A stretch of 62,158 bases of DNA from Lingula anatina (Eukaryota; Brachiopoda; Lingulata; Lingulida; Lingulidae), in the NCBI RefSeq assembly GCF_001039355.2, contig NW_019775114.1, positions 46,467 through 108,624 on the forward strand. The letters run 5' to 3'. Under the pieces are notes generated by a model, which worked only from the letters and a program-made list of their open reading frames with translations, ran no database searches and was not told the origin of the DNA. Numbering within the stretch: the stretch's first letter is position 1; the number at the start of each line of letters is the position of its first letter. This document shows positions 12,678 to 24,406 of the stretch, piece after piece. Both the position numbers and the translations under genes were made by a program.

Positions 12678-15600
12678 ATGCGTGTGTCTGTATGTGTCGG
12701 TGTGCATGTGTGTCGGCGCTCTGTGTAAATTTACCCATTTACTGATGCATTCGCTGACCAAAACATTCATGGTATTATCAACTCGTAGATTTCAGTGTGC
12801 AATAATGGTTTATTTTCTTTTAATTTTGTTATAAAGATTATTTAATACCCCCTTTACACTGGACGGCGTCCTTTCTGCGTCCTTTCTGCGACCATGAAAT
12901 TTGGCATCGCTGTGGTCTTAATAAGGAGGCACAAGCATCGATTTTGTATCAGAATGAATGCTCAATGATCGGCCAGTTGTCGGCCGTAAAGTATTATAAT
13001 TTTTTAACTCTCAAATGGGGCCGAACTGCTGGACGCAGAAAGGACGCCGTCCAGTGTAAAGGGGGCTTAAACATATCATCAAATCTTATCCTATTATATT
13101 TGGCAGTTTTAAGGTGAATTTCTGACCAAAATGTTCGAAGAAAAGAATTTATCTCAATTGCCTAAAATGGTGTGTGTTTTATGGACTACTGTGTAGACAG
13201 GGTTGATTGCAGGTTTTCATGTTCTTACTTACAATGTTAAGTTTTTAAAGCTTGTGCTTAATATCTCCAACGGGTACGGGTAAGCTACTGTATCCGTACC
13301 GAAGCAAGTTTTCTAAATCTCTCTTAGCTCACAGGTACGGCCACATGTATAGTTTGCCTGTATATCATCCAAAACCTCGATCATCAGATTGTTAATCATT
13401 TCACAGATGATAAAACATATATCGTCTATGTAAATGTGTGTTTAATTTCTTCCAAGAGGTGCAGCTGGCCGTCAAGTGTGTCGGTATCTGTGGCTCTGAT
13501 CTCCATTATTTTGAGGAAGGCCGACTTAACAAGTTTGTCGTGAAGGAACCGTTAATCCTAGGGCACGAGGTTAGCGGAACAGTGAAGGCTGTCGGAGAGG
13601 GTGTCACCAATCTCATAGTTGGTAAGGGTTCATTTGTGCAGTTAACAATGACTGGAATTGCTTATTTGTAGTGTTGAGCAGTAACCAAGCTAATAGTTCT
13701 GTTTTTGCACATCTTCAAAGTGTATATTTCCTTAATACTATAGTACAAAGTAGGAGTTGCCATTCAACAGCATATGCACAATGTACCATGTAAGAACATT
13801 ACAGACCTGTTATACATGTAGCGAACTCATTGGTTATACGTGTACTTTATATAAAGCAGACTCGGGTCAGATGGTCTTAACTAGTGTAAACCTGGCACAC
13901 AGTGTATGTATGTACATGTATGTATGTATGTATGTATGTATGTATGTATGTATTCACGTGTGTGATCTTCCAGGTGACCGTGTGGCCGTGGAACCCGGGG
14001 TATGTATGTATGTATGTATGTGTTGATGATCTTCCAGGTGACCGGGTGGCCGTGGAACCTGGGGTGCCGTGTAGGAGGTGTGAGTTCTGCATGGAAGGGA
14101 AATACAACCTTTGTCCAAACAGGCATTTCTGCGGAGCACCCCCTGTCGGCGGGGCAATGAGACCTGTGATATGTCACCCGGCTGAGTTTTGTTACAAGTA
14201 AGTAGTATATGTACAAAGTTGCTAACCGGGTTTTTGTCCAGGCCAGGTGCAATCCTCCACAATTCGTGTCAAGCATAACGAAAATCATTTCATTGCTTAT
14301 TACTTCAACTTGTTTAAAACCTAACGCAACTACATGTATTAGGTCTATGTGCAGTATAAAATACAGGAAATATTTGACTCTGAGACTCAATACGTGTCAT
14401 TTGTCCGTTGGGTCTTAGAAGAAGCCTGTATCCGCTATATTGTTGCGTGAAGGTGGGGGTTTGTGGACCTCTAGTTTGCAATACCAAAATATAAATATAC
14501 CGGTACATGTGTAGTGTAAGTCATAGAAAAGGAAGCACGTGTATCTTACATTTACTATCAGTGTGACTCACATCAAATTTATTTTTCCTGTTACTTGTAT
14601 CTTTTCATACACCAGGTTACCGGACCACGTGACCTTTGAGGAGGGAATGTTGATGGAGCCCCTCGCTGTAGCTGTCCACGCATGCGCACGGGCAGAGATT
14701 AAACCTGGCTCAAGCTTGCTTATCACCGGGGCTGGTAGGCATTTGTGAAATAAAGCACTCCCACAGTGAAAACTTGTAGATATTTTTATCAGAACAAATC
14801 ATTTAGTCCCCACATCTCAACTTCCTTCTCGTTAAAGATTATATATTTGAATGATTTTTTGTTAAATGTGTTACAGGTCCCATTGGAATTATGGTTCTCA
14901 TAGCGGCAAAGGCAATGGGGGCGTCAAATATCTGCGTCACAGGTAATTAGACAGCTCTTATAACGCACACACGCACACACACATGCACGCACAAACGCAC
15001 ACACATTTAATTGTAAACGCACACATACATATTGTTACACACATGTACAGTAGATTCTAGTCGCAACTGATAGTTCAGTGTAGACTCCAAAGATAACTGT
15101 ATGGTGATACAAAAGTATTAGTTCAACTCCTCGCCAGCCTGGAGCACGTGCATCCTGTACCCCAGAACATGGTACAACAGATGTGGGGCTTCTGATACTA
15201 GTTTTATATCTTTGAGAGTTTGTATCCCGGAGTTATTCTCGTAATCACGGGAGTTTAAATGCTTTTCTTTGCGTTCGTTATTGTTTTGACGACATATTGT
15301 GCTTTCTTTCCCAGACCTTGTTCAGAGCCGAGTAGACTTCGCCAAAGGCATGGGAGCGTCACACACCGTTCTTGTGAAGGCAGACGACGACATAGAGGTC
15401 ACTGCGGCCAAGGTGAGCCACATCCTGGGCTGTGGTCACGTGCAGGCGGCTGTGGACACGAGTGGAGCGGAGAGCGCCGTACAGTTAGCTATCCTGGTGA
15501 GTTGCGAACGCCACGCATCCATTGAAGGTTCATGTCAGTGTCAAGTAAACTGTGACAAATTGAAATAACTTCAAACAGTGCAGACAAAAGTCGCAAGCAT

Positions 15601-16592
15601 ATACTTTTTTGATATGTTACATAAAAGTGCTAAACGTTTAACTGACTTTTCCATGATCCATCTACTCATAAAACCCATGTGCTTGTCTATAAACCTGTTT
15701 ATATAATTATCGTGTACGTACACGACATTTACATACCTGTACACGTGAAACGTCACTTGATAAAGTTGGTCAAACAGACAGACATGTAGATACAATGCAA
15801 ACAAACATAAAGGCCAACAAATAAAATACTTCCATCTACATGTATAGACACGAATCTTTAAAAATCACCTAATGACTAAGTTGTTTTTTATCTTTAGGTT
15901 ACAAAACCTGGGCGTATTGTTGCCACAGTTGGATTGGGTCCGGCTAATATCGCCATTCCACTTAATCAGGTCACTTTCAAGCAAATAGACTTGAGAGGTT
16001 GCCGAACCTACTGTAATAAGTAAGTGTGTGACCAGTCAGTTCTTTAAACCTCCATCAACAAAATAGACTTGAGAGGATGTTGTACCTACTGTAATAAGTA
16101 AGTGTGTGGTCAGTCAGTTCTTTAAACCTCCATCAACAAAATAGACTGGAGAGGATGTTGTACCTACTGTAATAAGTAAGTGTGTGGTCAGTCAGTTCTT
16201 TATACCTCCATCAACCACTGTTTATGCTGACCCAGTGTAGTACAAACACGTTCGTGGAGCTAACCCGGGGTAAAGGCTTATATGTACTTTTTGACACCAG
16301 TGCCGCGTATAGTCGGGGTATACAGTTTTTTAAATCTTTTAAGACACCAAACATGTCCTCCAGATGGTGTGCATAACATTCACAATGGTGTGCTTTACCT
16401 TCCAGCCAGCATGAAGTACTGAACCTAGTAGCTTCCGGCCAGGTGGACATTAAGCCGTTGGTCAGCCACAGATTTCCGCTGGACCAAGCTCTGGAAGCGT
16501 TTGACGTGGCCAGAGGGCGCCAGGGCATGAAATGCGTCCTCCAGTGTTCTGAGCCTGAATTAAATGGGACGGTTCTTCAGAATGGACACTAA
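11900..16592 (+). CDS. SORD: Sorbitol dehydrogenase (L-iditol 2-dehydrogenase), complete
   Basis: Nine exons join in frame to 364 residues: 11900-11959, 12564-12597, 13457-13621, 14038-14197, 14616-14734, 14877-14942, 15315-15496, 15898-16019 and 16406-16592 (TAA). The start is the first of two adjacent ATGs; the N-terminus reads MMSTKLQLSAVLYGQEDLRL, as in SORD. The enzyme is an MDR-family, zinc-dependent NAD oxidoreductase that converts sorbitol to fructose in the cytosol. Catalytic zinc ligands are visible in CVGICGSDLHY, GHE and MEPLAVAVHAC. GAGPIG is the nucleotide-binding glycine motif, and an Asp at the end of the second strand (VTDL) favours NAD. The GVPCRRCEFC...NLC lobe keeps four cysteines for a structural zinc, which vertebrate SORD has lost. 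Exon 8's donor and exon 4's acceptor lie in boundary repeats. The last exon recurs at 19906-20092 in the duplicated segment. Confidence 0.93.
12646..12670. repeat. (TG)n/(CG)n microsatellite in a SORD intron
   Basis: A TGTG run followed by an alternating GCGCGCGC stretch. Confidence 0.85.
12848..13065. mobile_element. MITE-like element in SORD intron 2
   Basis: Long terminal inverted repeats of about 35 bp: CCCCCTTTACACTGGACGG on the left and its complement CCGTCCAGTGTAAAGGGGG on the right. Next to each end is GGACGC/GCGTCC with TTTCTGCG. The GCGTCCTTTCTGC block is doubled on the left arm. It is non-coding and 218 bp long. Confidence 0.75.
13905..14020 (+). repeat. (TATG)n tracts and duplicated exon-4 acceptor of SORD
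   Basis: A TATG/GTAT tetranucleotide array at 13905-13952 is followed by GATCTTCCAG and about 28 bp copying the start of SORD exon 4 (GTGACCG.GTGGCCGTGGAA). A second TATG run then precedes the real acceptor at 14037. The two acceptors are 64 bp apart, so using the first (exon start 13974) would shift the frame. Confidence 0.85.
15984..16217 (+). repeat. 78 bp x3 minisatellite spanning the SORD exon-8 donor
   Basis: The unit starts in exon 8 (AATAGACTTGAGAGG), carries the exon end ACCTACTGTAATAA, the donor GTAAGTGTGTG and about 35 bp of intron (CAGTTCTTTAAACCTCCATC). It repeats at 15984, 16062 and 16140. Each copy keeps a consensus donor. The unit equals 26 codons, but read-through of the first donor meets TGA at once (GTA AGT GTG TGA), so only the first donor gives a full protein. 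Confidence 0.9.
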
Positions 16593-17754
16593 GTGACCCT
16601 CTACAATACTCGATGTTTAGTGTGGAAAGTGATTGCAAAATCAGCAACGTCTGTACTTCAAGGATCCTTCATTTTAAAGACAGGGTGACCAATATGGCTT
16701 CCCGGTTTTCATGATAATATAAGTGGCCAAAACTGTAAATCGTTTTAATATGCTTTTATTCATAGAATTTTGTACAGTTTAATACTGAAAATTGATCTAA
16801 ATTCCGATCTAATAATGTGATATTGCTGCCAGGGGTTACATGACATTTGAACAAGTCTCCAGCACTTAGAATGATGACCTGCGTCTGATTGGGCTTAACT
16901 TACATATATCATGTTAACATAGAGATACGCCTGGTGATTCATCAAGTGAATTGTACATATTTTATGTTAAACTAAAAATTTTATTTTAATCACAATGAAT
17001 GAATCTAGAAATAGCCGTAACGGGGTAGGAAAAGCGGGTTGTGGCGAGAGAAAAGTTACGCTCAAAAAATAAACAGTCGTGAAAATAACCAGTAGCAAAA
17101 AATCAAAATTATACTTTTTAACTTATAACGTCTATTATTATATATATTTTTTTGTTTTAACCTTCAAATCGTTATTTTAGTGTCCGTTTTGAAATAAATT
17201 TTCAACGAAGTTTCCTAGCTCATACCTGTAATGATGTTTTACTGTCTTAACTTCAGCACCTTTTCCTTGCGGTCAAACTCTTCACGCGCAACAAGATCTT
17301 CTTCATACGAGAGCCTAAGCCTGTACTAAGCGACCACATCACGTCCTTACATTGACTGCACTGGAAAGGCCATCAGTACGTTCAAGTACGTTAGCCATTG
17401 CAATTGTGGGCTTTTTCAATTGCGATATTTCACAACTAGCACACTGCTGTCAAAAGGCAATTCGGTGGGTTTCTGGCTGTTATTATTGACGTCAAAGATT
17501 CCGTACTCGCGATGTATTTAGAGGCAGATTCTGCTTTGTAAAACCTCAGCAATAATTTTTTTCTATGAATTCTTCAATTCAATTCAAGACACTTTGAATT
17601 TTTTTGTCATTTTCTGGTACATTAATGTGGCTTTTTACATATCTTGCAGAAGTATTTTTAGCAATAACTGCCAACTTTGGCTAGACTAGTGCATTTTATT
17701 TTCACCACAAACAACAGTAATCTCATGGTAAAAACCAGACTACAGATAAATGGC
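16593..17754. other. SORD 3' flank
   Basis: Presumed 3' UTR and intergenic sequence after the SORD stop. It is AT-rich with several AATAAA-like hexamers (for example near 17069), and no further coding exon is evident. Confidence 0.5.
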
Positions 17755-17915
17755 GTCGTGTCCCATGGCGGTGGGCTCCCTAATACCCTGTCGTCAGTGC
17801 TCCCTGTGCCCGAACGGCTGCCATAACACGTGTCGGGACAAGATAAGGTTCTGAAGTGGACTGTCACCCTGCGAACTCTTGCCACAAGTATCATCTCTCT
17901 CTCTCTCTCTCTCGA

Positions 17916-17961
<46 letters not shown>

Positions 17962-18640
17962 CGCGCACATGTCTTTCAGTTTGTCTGTGTATCTGTACCC
18001 ACAATCTGTGATTGTTTGAGCATTGTGAGGTAGAATCGTATTCTGTTGCCAGAGAGGTTAGTGTTCCCTCAGTTATGTTGGTATATGTATTAGGCTGCCG
18101 GACCACGTCACCCTGGAAGAAGACACGCTTTTGGAGCCTCTAGCTGTAGCTGTCTACGCTTGCTCGTGTGCAGGCATTCGGTCTGGAAACAGCGTGTGAT
18201 AACAGGAGCCGGTAAGTGCTCACTGTGTGTGTGCGCGCGCGTGTGTGCGTGTGTGTACATGTGTGTGCCAGATCTTTTTTTGTAAAGAAAAACTTTAATT
18301 AAAGAAAAACACCATATAACAAGTACTTGTATGTGATAATGTTACCGGTATGTGTATGATATTGGTCAGACAAATATGACCGACGGAAAAGTGGCGTACA
18401 AGTTGCTTTCCTTTTGGAAGAAGGCCAACATACATACAGACATTTTGAACACCACGATCAAAATCATTTAATTTTCCTAATTCTCACCCATCGTTTTATT
18501 TACCCTGATGTGCGTCAGGATCCACAGATTTCGCAGAACGTTGGAGTGACCCTCGCAGTTTTAGTGGACCCGGGAGAGGACGTTGGCTGGGTTACCAATC
18601 GAGTGAAAGACTTGTTTGGACATTACAGCAAGTTCAATTA
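17755..18640 (+). pseudogene. Decayed SORD-like paralogue, copy A
   Basis: Three stretches match SORD exons 4, 5 and 7 in order. At 17762-17890 MAVGSLIPCRQCSLCPNGC resembles VAVEPGVPCRRCEFC and is then stopped by TGA at 17852. At 18094-18210 LPDHVTLEEDTLLEPLAVAV matches exon 5, but a 1-nt loss in GNSV-LITGAG gives GTG TGA; acceptor and donor dinucleotides survive. At about 18520-18640 QNVGVTLAVLVDPGEDVGWV aligns loosely with exon 7 (KGMGASHTVLVKADDD). Exons 1-3 and 6 were not found. It is an old tandem relative of SORD, now broken. I see no intact reading frame. Confidence 0.75.
17898..17959. repeat. (TC)n(TG)n microsatellite
   Basis: A CT run grading into about 18 TG units inside the SORD pseudogene. 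The equivalent array in copy B (21409-21612) is much longer. Confidence 0.9.
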
Positions 18641-19905
18641 TCATTTTTCGCGAGTAATGAAACTAAACCCTGCGATACTTCTTTAAAATATGCTTTTTGA
18701 AAACTTCATTGTATATGATGGCATTTGTCAGGTGTAGTGCCAATAACTTGACATGTCCACTCGCTTTGAATGTGTCATTGAGGATTACTTGTTTAACGCA
18801 GTTTGGTCAGCTAAATCTTACTAGGCTAACAAGTTAACTCAACGGCTGACGTCAGACATTTTAATGAACAGGCCCACGGGGGGAAAATGCATCTACAATA
18901 ATGAAATGGCTAACGCATTTATTTCAAGTTCATCAGAGATAAAGTATCACTTTATTTAAAGTCTTGGTATCAGAACATTCAAAGTTATAAACTCTTTGGA
19001 AAGTGATAATCCTGTTTTAAGATGTTTTCGTCTTAAAGCCTGCACGTTGATCCACAGAGTGGAAAGTAACGTGAGTGTCGTGTTAGAGACAGTGGCGGCT
19101 TTCACGTCTTCTTTGGCAGGATTTGTTCAAGTTGAGATTTCCGATAATTGCATGCACGACATGAATACTCCACCCATTACCAAGCGTAAATCTCTCTTAT
19201 ATTGACTGAACATATCACGGTTCTTGTAGCTGTTTATGCCAAAAAGGCATTTTGCCTGTTCGAGAGAAGTCTGTTCATAACAGATTTTAGTGGTGTGCCG
19301 TAATTGGTTCGTACCGGCAAACATCACTTTGTGCCGCTATGTAGCGGTGGTCTTTTTTTTTTTCTTAGGATACTGTGTATGCAGTTCCGCTGCTATCCTC
19401 TGTTGATCGAGAATCCGCCCCTCTTAGGTTCTGGAACAAACAAAATTGGCACTTTACTTACCATTTAACCACTCTTCTGGGCCACCTGCCTACCTGATGA
19501 CTTAAACACGCTGTGCACGGTTTGTTTGTGGCTCTGGGGCCGCTTGCACCAACTGGACATTAAAATGGCGGAGTGAAATTCTTCTTTTGAAGCAATTTCA
19601 CCCCGCTGGCGCAGGCGAGCCCTAGTGAAGACCAAAACCGTGTGGATGGCTTTCTTGGCGTTACAGGTTAGTACAGAGNGTGTGTGGCATGTCAGTTCTT
19701 TATACCTCCATCAACCACTGTTTATGCTGACCCAGTGTAGTACAAACACGTTCGTGTAGCTAACCCGGGGTAAAGGCTTATATGTACTTTTTGACACCAG
19801 TGCCGCGTATAGTCGGGGTATTCAGTTTTTTTAATCTTTTAAGACACCAAACATGTCCTCCAGATGGTGTGTATAACATTCACAATGGTGTGCTTTACCT
19901 TCCAG

Positions 19906-20092
19906 CCAGCATGAAGTACTGAACCTAGTAGCTTCCGGCCAGGTGGACATTAAGCCGTTGGTCAGCCACAGATTTCCGCTGGACCAAGCTCTGGAAGCGT
20001 TTGACGTGGCCAGAGGGCGCCAGGGCATGAAATGCGTCCTCCAGTGTTCTGAGCCTGAATTAAATGGGACGGTTCTTCAGAATGGACACTAA
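19906..20092 (+). CDS. SORD: SORD last exon, orphan second copy
   Basis: Identical in frame to 16406-16592: acceptor TTCCAG, coding from QHEVLNLVASGQVDIKPLV to the C-terminal NGTVLQNGH and TAA. No upstream SORD exons precede it in copy B, so it cannot be a gene by itself. Best read as the second allele of exon 9. Confidence 0.85.
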
Positions 20093-21269
20093 GTGACCCT
20101 CTACAATACTCGATGTTTAGTGTGGAAAGTGATTGCAAAATCAGCAACGTCTGTACTTCAAGGATCCTTCATTTTAAAGACAGGGTGACCAATATGGCTT
20201 CCCGGTTTTCATGATAATATAAGTGGCCAAAACTGTTAATCGTTTTAATATGCTTTTATTCATAGAATTTTGTACAGTTTAATACTGGAAATTGATCTAA
20301 ATTCCGATCTAATACTGTGATATTGCTGCCAGGGGTTACATGACATTTGAACAAGTCTCCAGCACTTAGAATGATGACCTGCGGCTGATTGGGCTTAACT
20401 TACATATATCATGTTAACATAGAGATACGCCTGGTGATTCATCAAGTGAATTGTACATATTTTATGTTAAACTAAAAATTTTATTTTAATCACAATGAAT
20501 GAATCTAGAAATAGCCGTAACGGGGTAGGAAAAGCGGGTTGTGGCGAGAGAAAAGTTACGCTCAAAAAATAAACAGTCGTGAAAATAACCAGTAGCAAAA
20601 AATCAAAATTATACTTTTTAACTTATAACGTCTATTATTATATATATTTTTGTTTTAACCTTCAAATCGTTATTTTAGTGTCCGTTTTGAAATAAATTTT
20701 CAACGAAGTTTCCTAGCTCATACCTGTAATGATGTTTTACTGTCTTAACTTCAGCACCTTTTCCTTGCGGTCAAACTCTTCACGCGCAACAAGATCTTCT
20801 TCATACGAGAGCCTAAGCCTGTACTAAGCGACCACATCACGTCCTTACATTGACTGCACTGGAAAGGCCATCAGTACGTTCAAGTACGTTAGCCATTGCA
20901 ATTGTGGGCTTTTTCAATTGCGATATTTCACAACTAGCACACTGCTGTCAAAAGGCAATTCGGTGGAATCTCTAAGAAAGTCATGGTTTCTGGCTGTTAT
21001 TATTGACGTCAAAGATTCCGTACTCGCGATGTATTTAGAGACAGATTCTGCTTTGTAAAACCTCAGCAATAATTTTTTCTATGAATTCTTCAATTCAATT
21101 CAAGACTTTTTGAATTTTTTTGTCATTTTCTGGTACATTAATGTGGCTTTTTACATATCTTGCAGAAGTATTTTTAGCAATAACTGCCAACTTTGGCTAG
21201 ACTAGTGCATTTTATTTTCACCACAAACAACAGTAAGCTCATGGAAAAAAACAGACTACAGAGAAAAGG

Positions 21270-21404
21270 CGTCGTGTCCCATGGCGGTGGGCTCCTTAAT
21301 ACCCTCTCGTCAGTGCTCCCTGTGCCCGGACGGCTGCCATAACACGTGTCAGGACAAGATAAGGTTCTGTGGTGGACTGTCACCCTGCGAACTCTTGCCA
21401 CAAG

Positions 21405-21444
<40 letters not shown>

Positions 21445-21454
21445 CTGTGTGTGT

Positions 21455-21492
<38 letters not shown>

Positions 21493-22275
21493 GTGTGTGT
21501 GTGTGTGTGTGTTGTGTGTGTGTTATGTGTGTGTGTGTGTTGTGTGTGTGTTATGTGTGTGTGTGTGTGTTATGTGTGTGTGTGTGTGTGTGTGTGTGTT
21601 ATGTGTGTGTGTGAGCGCGCACCTGTCTTTCAGTCTGTCTGTGTATCTGTACCAACAATCTGTGATTGTTTGTGTATTGTAAGGTAGAGTCGTATTCTGT
21701 TGCCAGAGAAGTAAGTGTTCCCTCAGTTATGTTGGTATATGTATTAGGCTGCCGGACCACGTCACCCTGGAGCCTCTGGCTGTAGCTGTCTACGGTTGCT
21801 CGTGTGCAGGCACTCGGCCTGGAAACAGCGTGTGATAACAGGAGCCGGTAAGTGCTCACTGTGTGTGCGCGCGCTCGTGTGTGCGTGTGTGTACATGTGT
21901 GTGCCAGATCTTTTTTTGTAAAGAAAAACTTTAATTAAAGAAAAACACCATATAACAAGTACTTGTATGTGTTAATGTTACCGGTATGTGGATGATATTG
22001 GTCAGACAAATATGACCGACGAAAAAGTGGCGTACAAGTAGCTTTCCTTTTGGAAGAAGGTCAACATACATACAGACATTGTGATCACCACGATCAAAAT
22101 CATTTAATTTTCCTAATTCTCACCCATCGTTTTATTTACCCTGATGTGCGTCAGGATCCACAGATTTCGCAGAACGTTGGAGTGACCCTCGCAGTTTTAG
22201 TGGACCCGGGAGAGGACATTGGCTGGGTTACCAATCGAGTGAAAGACTTGTTTGGACATTACAGCAAGTTCAATT
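21270..22275 (+). pseudogene. Decayed SORD-like paralogue, copy B
   Basis: Same three exon relics as copy A. Here the exon-4-like part reads IRFCGGLSP where copy A has a TGA, but one structural cysteine is replaced (PSRQC). The exon-5-like part at 21748 has lost 18 nt in frame (HVTLEPLAVAV) and carries the same GTG TGA break. The exon-7-like part is near 22155-22275. The two copies therefore carry different lesions. Confidence 0.72.
21409..21612. repeat. (CT)n then (TG)n array with TTATG interruptions
   Basis: About 15 CT units, then about 170 bp of TG broken by TTATG or TTG. ORFs across it are repeat artefacts. Confidence 0.92.
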
Positions 22276-23268
22276 ATCATTTTTCGCGAATAATGAAACT
22301 AAACCCTGCGATACTTCTTTAAATTATGCTTTTTGAAAACTTCATTGTATATGATGGCATTTGTCGGGTGTAGTGCCAATAACTTGACATGTCCACTCAC
22401 TTTGAATGTGTCATTGAGGATTACTTGCTTAACGCAGTTTGGTCAGCTAAATCTTACTAGGCTAACTAGTTAACTCAACGGCTGACGTCAGACATTTTAA
22501 TGAACAGGCCCAATAATGAAATGGCAAACGCATTTATTTCAAGTTCGTCAGAGATAAAGTATCACTTTATTTAAAGTCTTGGTATCAGAACATTCAAAGT
22601 TATAAACTCTTTGGAAAGTGATAATCCTGTTTTAAGATGTTTTCGTCTTAAAGCCTGCACGTTGATCCACAGAGTGTAAAGTAACGTGAGTGTCGTGTGA
22701 GAGACAGTGGCGGCTTTCACGTCTTCTTTGGCAGGATTTGTTCAAGTTGAGATTTCCGATAATTGCATGCACGACATGAATACTCCACCCATTACCAAGC
22801 GTAAATCTCTCTTATATTGACTGAACATATCACGGTTCTTGTGGCTGTTTATGCCAAAAAGGCATTTTGCCTGTTCGAGAGAAGTCTGTTCATAACAGAT
22901 TTTAGTGGTGTGCCGTAATTGGTTCGTACCGGCAAACATCACTTTGTGCCTCTATGTAGCGGTGGTCTTTTTTTTTTTCTTAGGATACTGTGTATGCAGT
23001 TCCGCTGCTATCCTCTGTTGATCGAGAATCCACCCCTCTTAGGTTCTGGAACAAACAAAAATGGCACTTTACTTACCATTTAACCACTCTTCTGGGCCAC
23101 CTGCCTACCTGATGACTTGTGTCTCTGGGGCCGCTTGCACCAACTGGACATTAAAATGGCGGCGTGAAATTCTTCTTTTGAAGCAATTTCACCCCGCTGG
23201 TGCAGTTGAGCCCTAGTGAAGACCAAAACCGTGTGGATGGCTTTCTTGGCGTTACAGGTTAGTACAAA

Positions 23269-24250
23269 GAATACCCCCCACTAAGCTAATATGTTGCTAT
23301 CACCATCAAATCATCATCAAATCTGCTGCTAAAATTTTGATCCTAATTCGGCCAACTGTATCCTGATGTACTATAACGTATGGAAAAAGAGAAATATATT
23401 AATGTTACAGAAAATTTTGAATTCAAACAGTGTTTTATATTTCACAACACACATCCTGTACGATCTTCATTATTGTAAAGTCGAAAGCTTTTAAGTCTTA
23501 AATGTCTCTGGTGTACGTAATCTTATTTTATTTACTTCCTCAACTTAAGTGAAGTCTTCTTCCTGTATCTGCTGATTGTGAGGACTGTAGACTAATTCAC
23601 TTGTAGTTTGATATAGCCAACAAATGCAATAAACCTGCTGCTTTGTGCCAATTCTTACATGCGACCAAAGACCAAAAATGTCCAAAAACCAGGCCACTCC
23701 GCCTTGCATTTCCACAGTAACTAAGTGTTTTTTTTTAAATATATTTCATCAAAAATGATTTGCGGTTGAATGCGTTACCTGGACCTTTCTGTAGCAAATT
23801 GTTTGTTTATAGATATATAGATGATAAACTTTAGTAACGGTTTCAAAGCGATAAGTTGTCACGTCAGGTACGTGGGCATCCAGTGACATCATTGCTCTCA
23901 CCTTAAATGCACTTTACGAAGGCGGCTAACAAGTACATGTAGGATTCCAGGCCAAATTCAAAACACAGCAAATAACCTTAATTGCCGCAACATAGCGCAG
24001 CTCTTTTTTCTCTGATTGTCGCGTGGAAAAACGTTCGGAATTTGATATGCATATTTTCAAACTTTTTTTATGAACAAAGACGAGTTGCGTGATAACAAGA
24101 ACAGTTTTTATTTTCAAAGATCTAAATATCGTGCTTCGGTTCTTGTACACGTCGTCTGGTTGCCCCTCCCTTTGTACTTTACTGTGGTCTCCCACGTACT
24201 ATGATACTGAACAGTGCAGACAGAACAAAATCAGTTATAGTACATCAACT
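23269..24250. other. Intergenic, nothing recognised
   Basis: AT-rich sequence after the duplicated segment. No domain, paired splice sites or inverted repeat was noticed. Confidence 0.5.
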
Positions 24251-24252
24251 TC

Positions 24253-24406
24253 GATTTACCTACCAAATTCAGCAGGGCCAAAAGACTCTAGATTTACCTA
24301 CCGAATTCAGCAGGGCCAAAAGACTCTAGATTTACCTACCAAATTCAGCAGGGCCAGAAGACTCTAGATTTACCTACCAAATTCAGCAGGGCCAGAAGAC
24401 TCTAGA
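24253..24406 (-). repeat. 38 bp x4 minisatellite containing a mini-exon with both splice sites
   Basis: Units start at 24253, 24291, 24329 and 24367 (plus-strand motif GATTTACCTACCAAATTCAG). On the minus strand each reads ...CTAG, a 24-nt segment (AGTCTTCTGGCCCTGCTG...), then GTAGGTAAATC. Every unit thus carries an acceptor-like AG, a candidate 8-codon exon and a donor-like GTAGGT. Confidence 0.85.

Larger units (their letters stand above)
16180..19678 (+). repeat. Direct duplication, copy A (SORD 3' end plus SORD pseudogene)
   Basis: Nearly identical to 19680-23268, with scattered substitutions and small indels (for example 18 nt in a pseudo-exon and a longer TG tract in copy B). A single 'n' at 19679 separates the copies. 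Copy A is continuous with the intact SORD gene. Confidence 0.92.
19680..23268 (+). repeat. Direct duplication, copy B
   Basis: Second copy of 16180-19678, beginning in the intron before SORD exon 9 immediately after the single 'n'. It contains an orphan last exon and the SORD-like pseudogene, but none of SORD exons 1-8. That is expected for the allelic contig of the same locus. Confidence 0.92.

Noticed and set aside
18414-18686. 90-residue ORF as an independent gene
   Set aside because: Its central part aligns with SORD exon 7 and lies in order behind other SORD exon relics, so it belongs to the pseudogene.
21281-21687. Cysteine/valine-rich ORFs of up to 133 residues
   Set aside because: Translations of the (TG)n array inside the SORD-like pseudogene.
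24253-24406. Possible CRISPR-like array
   Set aside because: 38 bp units are directly adjacent without unique spacers, and the window is eukaryotic; it is a minisatellite.
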